NCBI GenBank assembly: GCA_020250125.1
Contig: JADCEL010000008.1
Span: 1 to 46,818, forward strand
DNA length: 46,818 nt
Direction of reading: 5' to 3'
Origin: Rhodobacter sp.
Lineage (GTDB): Bacteria; Pseudomonadota; Alphaproteobacteria; Rhodobacterales; Rhodobacteraceae
Shown here: positions 45,957-46,818 of the stretch, piece by piece
Layout of the letters: each line of letters starts with the position of its first letter
Numbering within the stretch: the first letter of the stretch is position 1
Position numbers and translations under genes: made by a program
The notes under the pieces: generated by a model
Told to the model about the DNA's origin: nothing
Database searches by the model: none
Seen by the model: only the letters and a program-made list of their open reading frames with translations

Positions 45957-46384
45957 CTGTTGCAACAGGCCTTCGGTTTCGCGCCCCTTCTCACAGTGAT
46001 GGCCGGCGTTTCCCGCTCATGCGGGGGCCACGATCTGCGGCGGGGCGGGCAACCTTGCCGCAGGGGCCGGGTCGGCCATCCGCCAGCCGGGAAGGGCCGT
46101 GCCCGGTGCGTCAGCAGAAGGGCCACGATCCTCGCGGCATCTGCCGGGTTTGGGCCCGGACAGCGGCCTTCGCCCCCGCGCGGCATGGTGCCAAGACAGG
46201 CAAGCGCCGCCCACGGCCCCGTCACGACCCGCGCAGATCGTGCCAAGCCGCTGCCCGCAAACCCCCCGGATCAGCCGGAGCGCCACAAGGCCCGCGGCGG
46301 TGCAGCCTGCAAATTCGACGAAGGGTTGCCCTTCGTCGGCCATCAGCCATACGGTCGCGAAAGCGGTCGCGGGACGCTGACAGG
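45957..46384. other. Non-coding region, no gene seen
   Basis: About 430 bases of GC-rich sequence. Frames are open on both strands but contain no motif. I see no promoter or RNA gene with confidence. Confidence 0.3.
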
Positions 46385-46818
46385 CTGCTGAAGAAGTGCC
46401 ACCCGCATGGACCGCAGGCTGGAAGACAGGAACCTCTTCCGCCTGCGCCTCTCGCGGTCTGGCCGGGGCCATCGCCCCGACCCTGCGCTGCACGTGCCAC
46501 AGGCCCGCCGGGGGTCAAAGCCCTTGGCCCGCGCCCGCCCCGCCCCTGGGGGCGCATTGCACCCGCCGGGTCGGACGCTCGCCTGCGCTGTTCCCGGACC
46601 TGCCGGGCCACAGGGCACCATCCTGCGCGGGCGGGGGAAACGCGGGTCGCGTTTCCCCCGCCCGCACTGACGAAAGCACTGCCCCCGCTTCAATGGCAGG
46701 GGCCATCGCCCCTGCCACAGCGCCGCGCCGCCCCTTGTCCAGCCGGGGGCCACAGCCCCCGGCCAGCGCCCGACCCGCCCATGGCGGGCGCTTCGCACCC
46801 GTCGGGTCGGGCGCTGGC
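46385..46818 (-). repeat. Palindromic repeat element R3, truncated by the window end
   Basis: Begins with a left arm (CCACCCGCATGGACCGC, then CGGTCTGGCCGGGGCCATCG) that matches the left arm of R1. It continues with an inverted module carrying the GAAACGCG-GG-TCGCGTTTC palindrome (about 46636) and GGCAGGGGCCATCGCCCCTGCC (46692-46713). The final bases resemble the GGGTCGGGCGCTGGC junction found in R1 near 28836-28876. Confidence 0.65.

Overview
The window is a GC-rich alphaproteobacterial chromosome segment, most likely from the Rhodobacterales (Rhodobacter/Paracoccus relatives). This rests on the gene order ftsW-murG-murC-DUF2484-murB-ddl-ftsQ-ftsA-ftsZ-lpxC-bamD-recN, the long FtsZ tail, and the infA-maf-RNase G and cobS-orf-cobT arrangements. 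It is inferred from gene content and was not tested by any search.

Layout. (1) 1-139: start of an IS630-type transposase that runs off the left edge. (2) 246-16083: envelope and division cluster on the plus strand. Between DUF2484 and murB it is interrupted by an Ala/Asp-rich orphan gene and two copies of a ~215 bp structured repeat. (3) 16084-21255: minus-strand housekeeping genes (NTF2-like, DUF427, aminopeptidase P, cobT, small exported protein). (4) 21325-23411: a lower-GC restriction-modification pair inserted exactly at the 3' end of cobS and flanked by a ~73 bp copy of that 3' end. (5) 23412-28317: cobS, a J-domain protein, bolA, DUF4177 and a repeat-rich TPR protein. (6) 28440-29275: a palindromic repeat element, then infA-maf-RNase G. 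(7) 31955-36403: a conserved orphan protein and a CoxD-like ATPase / metallo-hydrolase / CoxE-like VWA operon. (8) 37452-38850: a second cargo segment, inserted at the 3' end of a DEAD-box helicase gene and flanked by a 105 bp copy of that 3' end. It carries an auxiliary-type tryptophanyl-tRNA synthetase behind a complete-looking Trp attenuator. (9) 40925-45642: an ApbE / PepSY-flavoreductase / DUF2271 / poly-Asp exported protein cluster, with a decayed gene downstream. (10) 45643-46818: mostly non-coding, ending in another copy of the palindromic element.

The most notable result is the two cargo segments built the same way. Each lies directly downstream of a conserved gene (cobS; DEAD-box helicase) in the same orientation. 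Each is bounded by a direct duplication that begins at or just beyond the host gene's stop codon, and neither contains a recombinase gene. One carries a methyltransferase plus a putative SacI-like endonuclease. The other carries a TrpRS with a 15-residue leader peptide (two adjacent Trp codons), an antiterminator segment and a strong intrinsic terminator. The poly-Asp exported protein next to the FMN transferase carries a D-x-x-T-G-A-S motif of the kind ApbE flavinylates.
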